A DNA stretch of 64,000 bases, taken from Idiomarina sp. Its GTDB lineage: Bacteria > Pseudomonadota > Gammaproteobacteria > Enterobacterales > Alteromonadaceae. The first letter of the stretch is position 1. Each line of letters begins with the position of its first letter. Positions 16,106 to 24,372 of the stretch are shown here, in pieces. The stretch covers positions 310,001 through 374,000 of the forward strand of contig JAIUMU010000002.1 of assembly GCA_022565355.1 (NCBI GenBank), in the 5' to 3' direction. The translations under genes and the position numbers were made by a program. The notes below the pieces were generated by a model. That model ran no database searches. It had not been told where the DNA came from and worked only from the letters and a program-made list of their open reading frames with translations.

Positions 16106-18438
16106 GCGGTTACTCCATCAACATAGGCTGTTTGTTCAAACATTGAAAGTCGCTCGCCTTTCTCTAATTCTTCTTCACTGAAATCTGACTTTTCAGGATT
16201 TAAAATTTCATCCAGAACAGATAGGTTTTCCTCTATCACGACCCCGTAGGGTGTGTCCATAATGCGATTGCGTTGCATCAGAATCATATAATCTCGCTTC
16301 ATTGCGAATAGCATCGGCAGGTGTTCCGCAATTATCATTACATTGTCGCATGACAAGCATTTATTATATTGAGAGCAGGGTTGACCTTTCTTATAAAGAG
16401 AAGATTTCTGAATAAAATCAGGAGGTGAAAACAAGTTCGAGCAGCCAGCTAGAGGAGTCGAAAACATCGTTATCTCTCGGTGTTCCATGTTCTGTTCTGC
16501 TTGTTTTTTTGCTGGTTTTATTACCTTCGCATGGATGTGCTTTAGCGTCTCTGATAACTTCAGTCTCGCAATTCGATTGAAGTCCAATCGATCAAGGTAG
16601 TTGATCGTCGTTTGAATGTTACTATGACCTAAAAGAAGCTGTATTTCTCGGATACTAACTCCAGCCTCAATCAACTCGCTTACGAAAGTCGGGCGAAAAC
16701 GAGATATACTAAAACTTAATGTTCGATTTTCTGTGTCTACCAGATTATGCCGAGACACGAAGTTCTTATACACGCTAGTCAGAATAGATAAATTGAAACG
16801 CTTCACAACGCCATAGCTATTCTGTCCAGTACTCTTATATATGAAGAGTAGGTCTTTGATAGAATCAGGAGCATCGCTTCTGATTGACGTCGTAAGGGCC
16901 TTCACAGAATTGAAAATCTCTTCAATTTCTTTACTCTGTTTTCTAGTAAGCCATTGTAGTTTGGCTTCAAACAGATCTAAATGCATTTCCTTCTCCCCGG
17001 TACTTCGCTCCTTCCAATACCGTAGACAGGGTTTTCCAGTTACTGGATGCTCAGGCACAAAGTCGTCGTGAGTGAGATCAATTAAAGAATCTGCATTCAT
17101 GCCCGTAACTTGTGCAAGCCGCAGTAAGAAGGGCGCAATTACCCCAGCGTCAATAACTGGCAGTATTCCCCAACTTTTATATAAACCATGTAGTCCTAGT
17201 TCACTTTTCTTAACGATTGATAGGAAAGCCTTTTCTGGACGAGACTTTGCAGTATGATTGAATACAGGCTGACAGGCTAAATGATTTTCAAACAAGAATC
17301 TGGCGTTATCAAGGGTCCCCATTCCGGCTTTGAGATTTTGTTCTTCGTCAAAAGGGTTCTCACCTATGCCGGTTTTAAAGTAAGTAGTAAACTTGGTAAT
17401 TTCATTAATATCTGACTGAATTGCGTAGCTGATCGCTTCGCGTTCTTTGGTAGTGTATGGCTTGTAATATTCGCCGGTTCGCCCCTTAGCAATCATTTCT
17501 ACGTCGTAGAAGCTGTGGAAATCTAAACCTTCTATAGACTTTGCACGCTTAAGCATAGCTCGAACCGCACTTACAATTGTAGGTGCTGAATTCGGTGACA
17601 TTTCGCCGGAGTCGAGTGCAGGCAAAATGTAATCTGCTTTGAACCTTTTAAGAATAAACTCATTGAGAATATTCTTCAGAGTTTCATTTTCTGGTATTCC
17701 ATTAGCTTTCAAAAAACGACATAAGTGATTAAAGCCATCACGAAAATTGTTCTTAGTAGAGCGAGATGAGGCGGTATGCCGAAGCACCGCCGCTAAGTGC
17801 TTTAATTGAGAAAAGGGCTCTGTTTCACTAGATGTATTCAAAAAGTCATCTACATTTCTTAAAGGCATTCTCCCGAGATCATCCCAACGTTTTTTGCTCG
17901 CCTTTTGATTTGCGATATAGGACTTATCTCGCAATTTATCTCGGTCTTTCACCTCGATATAATCTTTAGTCAAGACTCCCAGCTCGATAAGCTCTTCGTT
18001 AATTTGACTACACACTTTTCCTAATAACTCGTATCCCTTGCCTCTTCTCCATCCCTTAATATATTTTTGAGCTTGTACAGAATTTCCAAATGTAGCGACT
18101 TCTTTCTTTTCTTCAATTGATAACCCACGCCACCAATTTAATGTGTTTCTCCGTAATTCCAGTGCTGAAGCACTCTCCTTCTTTAAAAGTACTCCCTCTT
18201 TTTTAAGCACATCATTTAACTGTTCCATTAGAGCGCTGTACATCGCAGATGCTGAAGTGTTTCCCCGCAGTGCATCCGTTGAAATTCCTAGAGCCTTACT
18301 CAAATGTGCATAAGATGCCGTTGCGTAGTAATCATCTTTAAGTACTTTGTTTCCGATCGGCACATCCCAAGCGCGTTGAGGATTTGCAACAATATCTCTC
18401 ACATACGATTCGAGTGCTTGATACTTAAATTTTTTCAT
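16102..18438 (-). CDS. Recombinase-fold protein lacking some catalytic residues (Tfp-like)
   Basis: This 778-aa protein has the end of a tyrosine recombinase fold: LLGHSNIQTTINYLD (about residues 603-617) with histidine and tyrosine in the right places. But box I reads VTGMNADSLIDL, with asparagine where the catalytic arginine is expected, and box II reads SRFRPTFVS, lacking the HxLR histidine. A cysteine cluster follows (CSNLF, then PCSQYNKCLSC, about 660-690). This agrees with the remembered Tfp of SEs, a recombinase-fold protein whose activity is uncertain. It may be a structural or targeting partner. ATGA overlaps link it to genes on both sides. Confidence 0.78.
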   Translation of the reverse strand: MKKFKYQALESYVRDIVANPQRAWDVPIGNKVLKDDYYATASYAHLSKALGISTDALRGNTSASAMYSALMEQLNDVLKKEGVLLKKESASALELRRNTLNWWRGLSIEEKKEVATFGNSVQAQKYIKGWRRGKGYELLGKVCSQINEELIELGVLTKDYIEVKDRDKLRDKSYIANQKASKKRWDDLGRMPLRNVDDFLNTSSETEPFSQLKHLAAVLRHTASSRSTKNNFRDGFNHLCRFLKANGIPENETLKNILNEFILKRFKADYILPALDSGEMSPNSAPTIVSAVRAMLKRAKSIEGLDFHSFYDVEMIAKGRTGEYYKPYTTKEREAISYAIQSDINEITKFTTYFKTGIGENPFDEEQNLKAGMGTLDNARFLFENHLACQPVFNHTAKSRPEKAFLSIVKKSELGLHGLYKSWGILPVIDAGVIAPFLLRLAQVTGMNADSLIDLTHDDFVPEHPVTGKPCLRYWKERSTGEKEMHLDLFEAKLQWLTRKQSKEIEEIFNSVKALTTSIRSDAPDSIKDLLFIYKSTGQNSYGVVKRFNLSILTSVYKNFVSRHNLVDTENRTLSFSISRFRPTFVSELIEAGVSIREIQLLLGHSNIQTTINYLDRLDFNRIARLKLSETLKHIHAKVIKPAKKQAEQNMEHREITMFSTPLAGCSNLFSPPDFIQKSSLYKKGQPCSQYNKCLSCDNVMIIAEHLPMLFAMKRDYMILMQRNRIMDTPYGVVIEENLSVLDEILNPEKSDFSEEELEKGERLSMFEQTAYVDGVTA

Positions 18439-19673
18439 CGTTTTTCCTTCAATGGAACGGTCAATCGAGTGCTTTTTGATAGTCGCTCCATAAGGTCTGC
18501 TCTTGTCAAAAGAACACTATTATTATCTTGATACTGACCATAAATATCGTAGGGTAGAGCGGTATAAATTTGAGTTGTGGCTATATGTGAGTGCCCCAAA
18601 CACTGCTGTAGTACCACTAACTTATCTACACTGTGCTCGCCAAGATCTGGTGATCTTAATACCCCCCCAGCGAAGCCATGTCTCAACATATGAGGATGGA
18701 TTGGGCGCTCAAGTAATCCTCTTTTGATTGCTCTATCAGAGAGCTTTTTTAGAATTTTTCCAATTGATGCCTGTGTATATGGTCGTCCTTCAGAGTTAAT
18801 GAATGCACGCGCATCGAGGCCATATTTACCCGCTAGTTTGCGATATTCGGGTGTGGAAAAATAACGTCTAACTCTTGCTAGTGTCGCAGAACTTGGAAGA
18901 GTGTATCGAGGCTTAACTTCCCGCTTTCGCCCCTTACTTCCTGCTACGTAGAGGGCTTTATACTTTGATGGCAATGCTACAGTTTCTTGGTCTACGATCA
19001 GTGTTGATTTATTCGAGTTAAATGCTTTATCTATATCCGTTTTCTTGACTTTTGTAACTTCGGAACGACGAACCCCAGTATCGTACATAAACTGTATCAT
19101 CGCCCTTTCTCGTTCTGAATGTGAACACAAGATAAGGGCTTTTAACTCATTGAGTGTGCACATCTCGACGACTTTTGACTTAGCCGCCCTAGATAATAAT
19201 CCGTCATCGTAGGGATTATCGTCTCTAATTGCTTTGCCATCTCGGCGCGCTCTGCATAGATATTTATCAAAGAATATTTGGAAGGTTGCGTCTCTATTTC
19301 GAATTGTATTAGACGATAAACTGCACTCAGTTTTCAGATATGCGAAGTACTCCTGAATCGTATGACTATAGATGTGCAGGAAAGCATCGTCTACGGCTAA
19401 GTTCTCGTAGCTCTGTGCCTCATTAAGGTAGTCAAGAAAATAGGAAATATTATTAGCGTAAGTGCCAATTGTGCTTGGAGGAGTTAGCTTCTCGCTAAGT
19501 TCTTCCGTCAACCAATCCGAAACGAGCGGCAGTACTTCGTGGTTTTTATTAAAAGCCACAACAGCGCGAGTTTTCTTCTGAGACAAAACAATATCTTCTT
19601 TTAATTCACTTTGCCCAAGAACATGAGACTTACTTAAGTCGACTGTTTCGTTATCTATAATTTTAAATCTCAA
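18435..19673 (-). CDS. Tyrosine recombinase IntA-like
   Basis: This protein has the full catalytic set: box I arginine in DTGVRRSEVTKV, box II HMLRHGFA, the LGHSHIATTQ motif and the tyrosine in IYTAL. An N-terminal SAM-like core-binding domain (about residues 60-160) precedes it. The frame reaches ATG 19727, but TTG 19673 is preferred: GGAGG lies 5 bases before it, and the longer version would begin inside the promoter and end motif. That gives 412 aa. It is the first gene from the right end and heads the five-gene operon. It is the best candidate for the enzyme that cuts the element ends. Confidence 0.85.
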   Translation of the reverse strand: MRFKIIDNETVDLSKSHVLGQSELKEDIVLSQKKTRAVVAFNKNHEVLPLVSDWLTEELSEKLTPPSTIGTYANNISYFLDYLNEAQSYENLAVDDAFLHIYSHTIQEYFAYLKTECSLSSNTIRNRDATFQIFFDKYLCRARRDGKAIRDDNPYDDGLLSRAAKSKVVEMCTLNELKALILCSHSERERAMIQFMYDTGVRRSEVTKVKKTDIDKAFNSNKSTLIVDQETVALPSKYKALYVAGSKGRKREVKPRYTLPSSATLARVRRYFSTPEYRKLAGKYGLDARAFINSEGRPYTQASIGKILKKLSDRAIKRGLLERPIHPHMLRHGFAGGVLRSPDLGEHSVDKLVVLQQCLGHSHIATTQIYTALPYDIYGQYQDNNSVLLTRADLMERLSKSTRLTVPLKEKR

Positions 19674-19699
19674 GACTACCTCCAATACTACACTACTCA

Positions 19700-19727
19700 A
19701 TAATACCACGCATTGTGCATTTTTCAA
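19700..19727 (-). promoter_or_regulatory. Predicted intA promoter overlapping an element-end motif
   Basis: On the minus strand TTGAAA (19722-19727) and TATTAT (19700-19705) are 16 bases apart and well placed for the TTG start at 19673. The spacer contains the repeat ATGCACAATGC (19710-19720), the same motif found at the left end (1579-1590). A recombinase or Srap-like protein binding this motif would cover the promoter, which would give self-regulation. Confidence 0.5.
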
Positions 19728-19811
19728 GTGTCACGAATTAATTTTTTAAAAGTTTAAAAAAAAGAATCAATGATATTTATATTGTGCAATTCTATAGTGG
19801 GGGCATAAAAA
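19706..19811. repeat. Right end of the element: terminal inverted repeat and recombinase-site-like motifs
   Basis: Next to the thyA junction, GGGGGCATAAA (19799-19809) is the imperfect inverse of the left-end TTTATAACCCC (9 of 11). TATTGTGC (19780-19787) is the exact inverse of the left GCACAATA. GCATTGTGCA (19710-19719) repeats the left copy in direct orientation. The outer motif lies 23-32 bases from each boundary. No gene lies here; the region holds the element end plus the intA promoter. Confidence 0.6.
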
Positions 19812-20363
19812 GAAGATATCAGCGCTGCGCTGGTACAACTGACAACTCAATTTGCCATCGGCTACATAAAATTGAAACAGCGTGTGGCATGGCGGTAATG
19901 CTTGTAAACCTGCTTGCGCGTTTGCTCTTGGTGTTTTGCTGGTATCTGGCAGCAATGCAGGATTCCATGCGCTTACCAATAAACGCCGCGAATCTGGGTT
20001 AGTTTTAATTTGCGCGATTAACTCACTAATTTGATCTACGCTGCCACCGTTGGCGGTAGGCCAATTGCGCCACATTGCGCCATATACTGGCCCTAAATCA
20101 CCAGCTTCCGTGGCCCACTCATCCCAAATCGATACGCCGTTTTCACGCAGATACGCTACGTTGGTTTCCCCTTTCAGAAACCATAGTAGTTCGTGAATAA
20201 TCGAGCGCAAATGGCATTTTTTTGTGGTTACTAAAGGAAAGCCTTCGGCTAAATCAAAGCGCATCTGGTAACCAAATACGCTGCGGGTACCGGTACCGGT
20301 GCGATCTTCTTTTACTGTGCCATTTTCCATTACATGGCGCATAAGGTCTAAATACTGGCGCAT
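19812..20363 (-). pseudogene. thyA: Host thymidylate synthase, 5' part (codons 1-184), interrupted by the element
   Basis: The ThyA sequence starts [15 protein letters not shown], includes [12 protein letters not shown] and the catalytic LPPCH (C159), and runs to QRSADIF at residue 184. Beyond that the frame continues 14 residues into element DNA and stops at 19767. The missing part (LGVPFN to IKAPVAI) is at 1234-1515. Without the C-terminal dUMP and dimer contacts the fragment should be inactive. A 198-aa product with an intact dimer face could in principle interfere with, or be degraded beside, the element ThyA. It lies 14 bp after lgt, as in E. coli. Confidence 0.93.
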
Positions 20364-20377
20364 GAGTTCCCCACTGT

Positions 20378-21280
20378 TTATTTTTTCCGTTGCTGTTTTT
20401 TTGCCGGCTGTTTTTTTGCCGGCTTATTTTTTGCTGATTGAGCTGGCTGGTTATTTGCTGCAGGCGCTCGGTTGGCAGGTTCAAAACGCTGAAGTTTGCC
20501 TTGGTAGGCCAAGATCATTAACGCCGCGCCTGCGATAACCATCGGCAAGGATAACCACTGGCCCATGCTCATAATACCTAAAATGCCAAGATGCGCATCC
20601 GGCTCGCGGAACAACTCCACTACCATTCTGGCAACACCATAACCGAGCAAGAATAAGCCAGAAATCGCACCCACCGGTTTTGGTTTGCGGCTAAACGCCC
20701 ACAGTACTAAGAATAATAATAACCCTTCCCCTATGGCTTGGTATAGCTGCGAGGGATGGCGCGGCAAAAACCCGGCTGCGGGGTTTGGAAACACCATGGC
20801 CCAAGGTACATCACTTACGCGGCCCCATAGTTCGCCGTTAATAAAGTTACCAATGCGCCCAGCACCTAAACCCACTGGCACCATCGGTGCTACAAAATCA
20901 CCCACTTCTAGTAATGAACGGTTGGTTTTTATGGCGTAAATCAGCAGTACTGCGATAACACCGAGCATACCGCCATGAAACGACATGCCGCCACCGCGGG
21001 CTTGCAATAAATACAATGGATTAGCCAAGAAATGATCGAACTGATAGAACAACACATACCCTACCCGGCCACCAATCACCAATGCCAGAAAGCCCCAAAA
21101 GAGGATATCTTGCCACTGATTCTCATTCCAATTCGGTGCTTGCCGAGCCCGTTTGTTACCCCACCAATAAGCGAATACCGCGCCTACTAGATACATTAAG
21201 CCATACCAATGCACATCGATTGGCCCGATGGAAATCGCAATCGGATCCCAGTTTGGAAACTGCAGGTGATTACTGCTCAT
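20378..21280 (-). CDS. lgt: Prolipoprotein diacylglyceryl transferase Lgt
   Basis: Lgt adds diacylglycerol to the lipobox cysteine of prolipoproteins at the inner membrane. The 300-aa protein has multiple membrane segments, SFHGGMLGV with the conserved histidine, and the signature [25 protein letters not shown] is also typical. The C-terminus carries a lysine, alanine and glutamine-rich tail of about 25 residues with two exact PAKKQ units, which is longer than usual. It belongs to the chain rppH-ptsP-TSUP permease-lgt-thyA', with 18 bp before and 14 bp after. Confidence 0.96.
   Translation of the reverse strand: MSSNHLQFPNWDPIAISIGPIDVHWYGLMYLVGAVFAYWWGNKRARQAPNWNENQWQDILFWGFLALVIGGRVGYVLFYQFDHFLANPLYLLQARGGGMSFHGGMLGVIAVLLIYAIKTNRSLLEVGDFVAPMVPVGLGAGRIGNFINGELWGRVSDVPWAMVFPNPAAGFLPRHPSQLYQAIGEGLLLFLVLWAFSRKPKPVGAISGLFLLGYGVARMVVELFREPDAHLGILGIMSMGQWLSLPMVIAGAALMILAYQGKLQRFEPANRAPAANNQPAQSAKNKPAKKQPAKKQQRKK
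20393..20422. repeat. Two perfect 15-bp tandem repeats in the lgt tail
   Basis: CTGTTTTTTTGCCGG occurs twice in tandem and encodes PAKKQ twice on the minus strand. Each unit contains a T7 run. Gain or loss of a unit keeps the frame; slippage in the T-runs would change the Lgt tail. Confidence 0.7.
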
Positions 21281-21298
21281 AATGTTCCTTGTGCTGTT

Positions 21299-22096
21299 CT
21301 AGCGTCCGAAAAATAAATGCAATGCTACCGAAATAAGCAGCACAGCAAAAGCACGCTGTAAATAACGCACTGGCAATCGATGCGCTATCGCAGCACCAAC
21401 CCGTGCAAAAATCATTGATGTAGTACTAATCGCCAGCCAAGCTGGCAAATACACATAGCCAATTAAACCACTCACCCCGGAAGCTGAAGGTGCAGGGCCT
21501 GCCAGCATATAGGTAAGGGAACCAAAACCAGCCAATAACACACTACATACAGCGGCTACGGCCACCGCATTACGCATCGCTACTTGATAAAAATGCAGTA
21601 ACGGCACAATTAAAGCGCCGCCACCAATACCAACCAATGCCGAAACCACGCCAATTACGCTAGCAAATGCGCGCGCAATGGGCTGGTTAATTTGCGCATC
21701 CACTGATTTCGGGCGATGTTTCCAAATCATGTGTACGGCAAGAAAAATAAGTACCGCAGCAAAAATTCGTTGCAGGATTTCAGGTGGAATTCGCGTGCCT
21801 AAGTAAGCACCTACTAACCCACCAGCAATTAAAAAAGGCCCTAATAGCTTCACCCACGCCCAATCAACATAACCGCGTTTAGCGTGCGCTCGAGCACTGG
21901 ATAAGGTAGTTAACATGATCGTGGCAAGGCTGGTAGCGATAGCAGTTGGCACCACAATACTTGCTGGCAGCCCCATAATGGGCAGTAAATAAATCAATAA
22001 GGGCACAATAAGAATGCCACCACCAATTCCCAACATACCCGAGAGCAAACCCGCGGCAATACCGCCCGCCAAGCATATCAACAAGCTCAACAGCAT
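21299..22096 (-). CDS. TSUP (TauE/SafE) family permease
   Basis: This 265-aa integral membrane protein has about eight hydrophobic segments and the internal repeat typical of the family (GGIAAGLLSGMLGIGGG near the start, GVVSALVGIGGGALIVPLL in the middle). Members move sulfite, sulfonates or other organic anions across the inner membrane; the substrate here cannot be told. Its ATG overlaps the ptsP stop (TAATG) and lgt follows 18 bp later, so it lies within the rppH-ptsP-lgt-thyA operon. Confidence 0.88.
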   Translation of the reverse strand: MLLSLLICLAGGIAAGLLSGMLGIGGGILIVPLLIYLLPIMGLPASIVVPTAIATSLATIMLTTLSSARAHAKRGYVDWAWVKLLGPFLIAGGLVGAYLGTRIPPEILQRIFAAVLIFLAVHMIWKHRPKSVDAQINQPIARAFASVIGVVSALVGIGGGALIVPLLHFYQVAMRNAVAVAAVCSVLLAGFGSLTYMLAGPAPSASGVSGLIGYVYLPAWLAISTTSMIFARVGAAIAHRLPVRYLQRAFAVLLISVALHLFFGR

Positions 22097-24369
22097 TATT
22101 TACCTGCTCGCACAAAACCACCTAAACCTAACGATTCGAGTTTAATTCGAATCAGCCGCCGTACCTGATCCGGATGCGTTGCCTGCATCACTTGCGAAAG
22201 CAAAATATGCATCGTTTTACTATCTACGTGGCGCAGAATCCAACGGGTTTTATCCAGGTTGTGCGTGGTCATCGAAAGCTTGCGATAGCCCATGGCTACT
22301 AACAGCAATGCACCACCCGGATCGCCCGCCATTTCACCACACACGCTCACCGGTTTTTGCAGTGCCGCGCAACGTTGAATAATGAATTGCAAGGCATGCA
22401 GCACTGCCGGATGGAAGTTATCGTAGATACCGGCAACCCGAGAGTTATTCCGATCTACCGCCAACAAATATTGGGTTAAATCATTCGTTCCTACAGAAAA
22501 GAAATCCACCCGTTTTGCTACTGCATCAAGTTGATACAGCAAGGCTGGCACTTCAATCATCACGCCGATTTTTGGGCGGCTAATTTGCGCATTTCTATCT
22601 TTTTGCAGGAGTTCGTTACGTACTTCAAAGTAGGCTTGGTTAATTAGCCGAGTAGATTCATCCACTTCATCCAGCGAAGTAATCATGGGTAATAAAATCT
22701 GCAGGTTATCAATACCAATATTGGCGCGCAGCATCGCCCTTACCTGCACTAAGAAGATCTCTGGGTGATCCAAGGTCATGCGAATACCGCGCCAACCCAA
22801 AAATGGATTCTCTTCATGAATAGGGAAATACGGTAACGGCTTGTCGCCGCCTACATCAAGGGTGCGCATTACTACTGGTAATCCAGCCGTGCTCTTCAGT
22901 ACGGAGAGATACAACTCATATTGCTCGCTTTCAGTTGGAAAGCGCTCGCGCATCATAAATGGAATTTCGGTTCGGTATAAACCGATGCCTTCATAATGAC
23001 CAAGGCGATCTTGGTCATGTTCCACATTCATGCCCGCGTTAATCTGTAACGATACGGGCACGCCATCAAGGGTGCAGGCCTCGGCATCCCGATGCTCCGC
23101 CACCATTTCTGCGAGTTCATATTCTTCTGCTCGCAGCACCTCATATTCTTGAATAAGCTGCGCTGGCGGGTTTACAAAAATCTCGCCACTGTAACCATCT
23201 ACAATTAAATGTTGATCGTGCAGATACGAGAGCGGTACATCGCTCAAACCAAACACGGCTGGAATACCCATGCTGCGAGCCATAATGGCCGCGTGGGAGT
23301 TAGCCGAGCCTTGCAGCGATACTAAACCTTGTAGTTTTTTCCGCGGCACTCCCGCCAACATACTCGCGGTAACTTCTTCGGCAATTAAAATACAGGTATC
23401 AGGGAAGTTGTGCTGTTGGCCATTCTTTTCTTGTAAAAACGACAGCACGCGCTGGCCTAAATCGCGGATATCAACAGCACGTTCACGCAGATAGGAATCA
23501 TCTAAATCTTCGAACTTAGCAACGAAATCTTCAACCGCCATTTTTACTGCGGTTTGCGCCATCCAGCCATCTTTAATCTTTGCTTCTACGGCATCGCCTA
23601 AACTGGCCGCATCCAACATGCTTTGGTACACATCAAATATGGCTAAGGTATCTTCAGCAACGTATTCCGCCACTTGTTCAGCTAACGCACGCAATTCCAT
23701 GCGTGTTTGCATTACCGCTTTGCGGAATTTATGGATTTCCCGCCAAGGGTATTCGGTGCGCCTAGGTACTACCGAGCTCAAGGTTGCAGCTGGCCGGCCA
23801 ATAAATGCTTGGCCAATGGCTACACCCGGCGCGCCGGGCAAACCATTCAAATTACGTAGCCATGGCGAATAGTGGCCACTTACTAAGCCGCGAGCTTCTG
23901 CGTGCGCTATTACCGTAGCAAGCTGCGCCGCTAAGGTAACTACAAAAGCTTCTTCTTCACCAGAAAACGCCCGAGCTTTTTTCTGTTGGGCAGCCAATAC
24001 GCCGAGTACTTTACGCTGGTGAATAATCGGTGCCACCAGCATGGCTCGATAGGCTTCTTCACCAACAGATTCAACCAATTTGAAATTAGGGTGTTCATTG
24101 GCGTTGGCAATGTTTAACGGTTCTTCCCGCTGTGCGGCAAGGCTGATGAGGCCCTCGCCAAAATTTAAGGTTACCCGCTCGCTTTCATCAAGCTGTAAAC
24201 CTTCGGTGGCCATCATCACAAACTGTTGTTGCTCGTGATCAGCCAAATACACACTGCACACATCGCTGCCCAAGGCAGCCCGTGCTTTTTGCACAATCAT
24301 ACGCAGCGCCGCATCGAGATCCGGCGCTTGATTTACTGCTTCTACGATCCGTTGTAATACGGTGAGCAT
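22096..24369 (-). CDS. ptsP: PTS enzyme I (nitrogen type), PtsP
   Basis: PtsP takes phosphate from PEP to NPr in the nitrogen-related phosphotransferase relay. The 757-aa protein starts with a GAF domain (about residues 1-160) followed by the enzyme I core. The phospho-histidine segment is GSANSHAAIMARSMG (about 355-370). The PEP-binding barrel includes LYRTEIPFM, GGDKPLPYF and GTNDLTQY. Length and layout match E. coli PtsP (748 aa). It lies 3 bp after rppH, as in E. coli. Confidence 0.95.
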   Translation of the reverse strand: MLTVLQRIVEAVNQAPDLDAALRMIVQKARAALGSDVCSVYLADHEQQQFVMMATEGLQLDESERVTLNFGEGLISLAAQREEPLNIANANEHPNFKLVESVGEEAYRAMLVAPIIHQRKVLGVLAAQQKKARAFSGEEEAFVVTLAAQLATVIAHAEARGLVSGHYSPWLRNLNGLPGAPGVAIGQAFIGRPAATLSSVVPRRTEYPWREIHKFRKAVMQTRMELRALAEQVAEYVAEDTLAIFDVYQSMLDAASLGDAVEAKIKDGWMAQTAVKMAVEDFVAKFEDLDDSYLRERAVDIRDLGQRVLSFLQEKNGQQHNFPDTCILIAEEVTASMLAGVPRKKLQGLVSLQGSANSHAAIMARSMGIPAVFGLSDVPLSYLHDQHLIVDGYSGEIFVNPPAQLIQEYEVLRAEEYELAEMVAEHRDAEACTLDGVPVSLQINAGMNVEHDQDRLGHYEGIGLYRTEIPFMMRERFPTESEQYELYLSVLKSTAGLPVVMRTLDVGGDKPLPYFPIHEENPFLGWRGIRMTLDHPEIFLVQVRAMLRANIGIDNLQILLPMITSLDEVDESTRLINQAYFEVRNELLQKDRNAQISRPKIGVMIEVPALLYQLDAVAKRVDFFSVGTNDLTQYLLAVDRNNSRVAGIYDNFHPAVLHALQFIIQRCAALQKPVSVCGEMAGDPGGALLLVAMGYRKLSMTTHNLDKTRWILRHVDSKTMHILLSQVMQATHPDQVRRLIRIKLESLGLGGFVRAGK

Positions 24370-24372
24370 GAT

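Larger units (their letters stand above)
1514..19811. mobile_element. SE-like integrative element inserted in thyA, carrying its own thyA and defence cargo
   Basis: About 18.3 kb separates the two in-frame halves of host thyA and is visibly more AT-rich than the flanks. One end carries four genes ordered tyrosine recombinase (412 aa), large recombinase-fold protein (778 aa), second large recombinase (692 aa) and a 158-aa HTH/coiled-coil protein. This matches, from memory, the intA-tfp-intB-srap core of strand-biased circularizing integrative elements such as Tn6283 and SE-6945. No phage structural, conjugation or replication genes were recognised. Cargo is thyA, type III mod-res, two small genes, a SIR2 protein and a 333-aa protein. 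The termini have an 11-bp imperfect inverted repeat and inner ATTGTGCA motifs. Boundaries are good to within a few bases; the exact crossover cannot be fixed without an empty site. Confidence 0.87.

Noticed and set aside
13554-19673. A RIT element (three consecutive recombinases)
   Set aside because: The sizes (412, 778, 692 aa), the fourth HTH/coiled-coil gene and the altered catalytic residues in the second protein fit an SE-type module better.
1514-19811. A prophage or conjugative element
   Set aside because: No capsid, tail, terminase, relaxase, coupling or mating-pair genes are present.
1234-20363. thyA split as an assembly error or chimera
   Set aside because: The halves join in frame without loss, the ends carry matching inverted motifs and a recombinase module lies at one end, all as expected for real integration.
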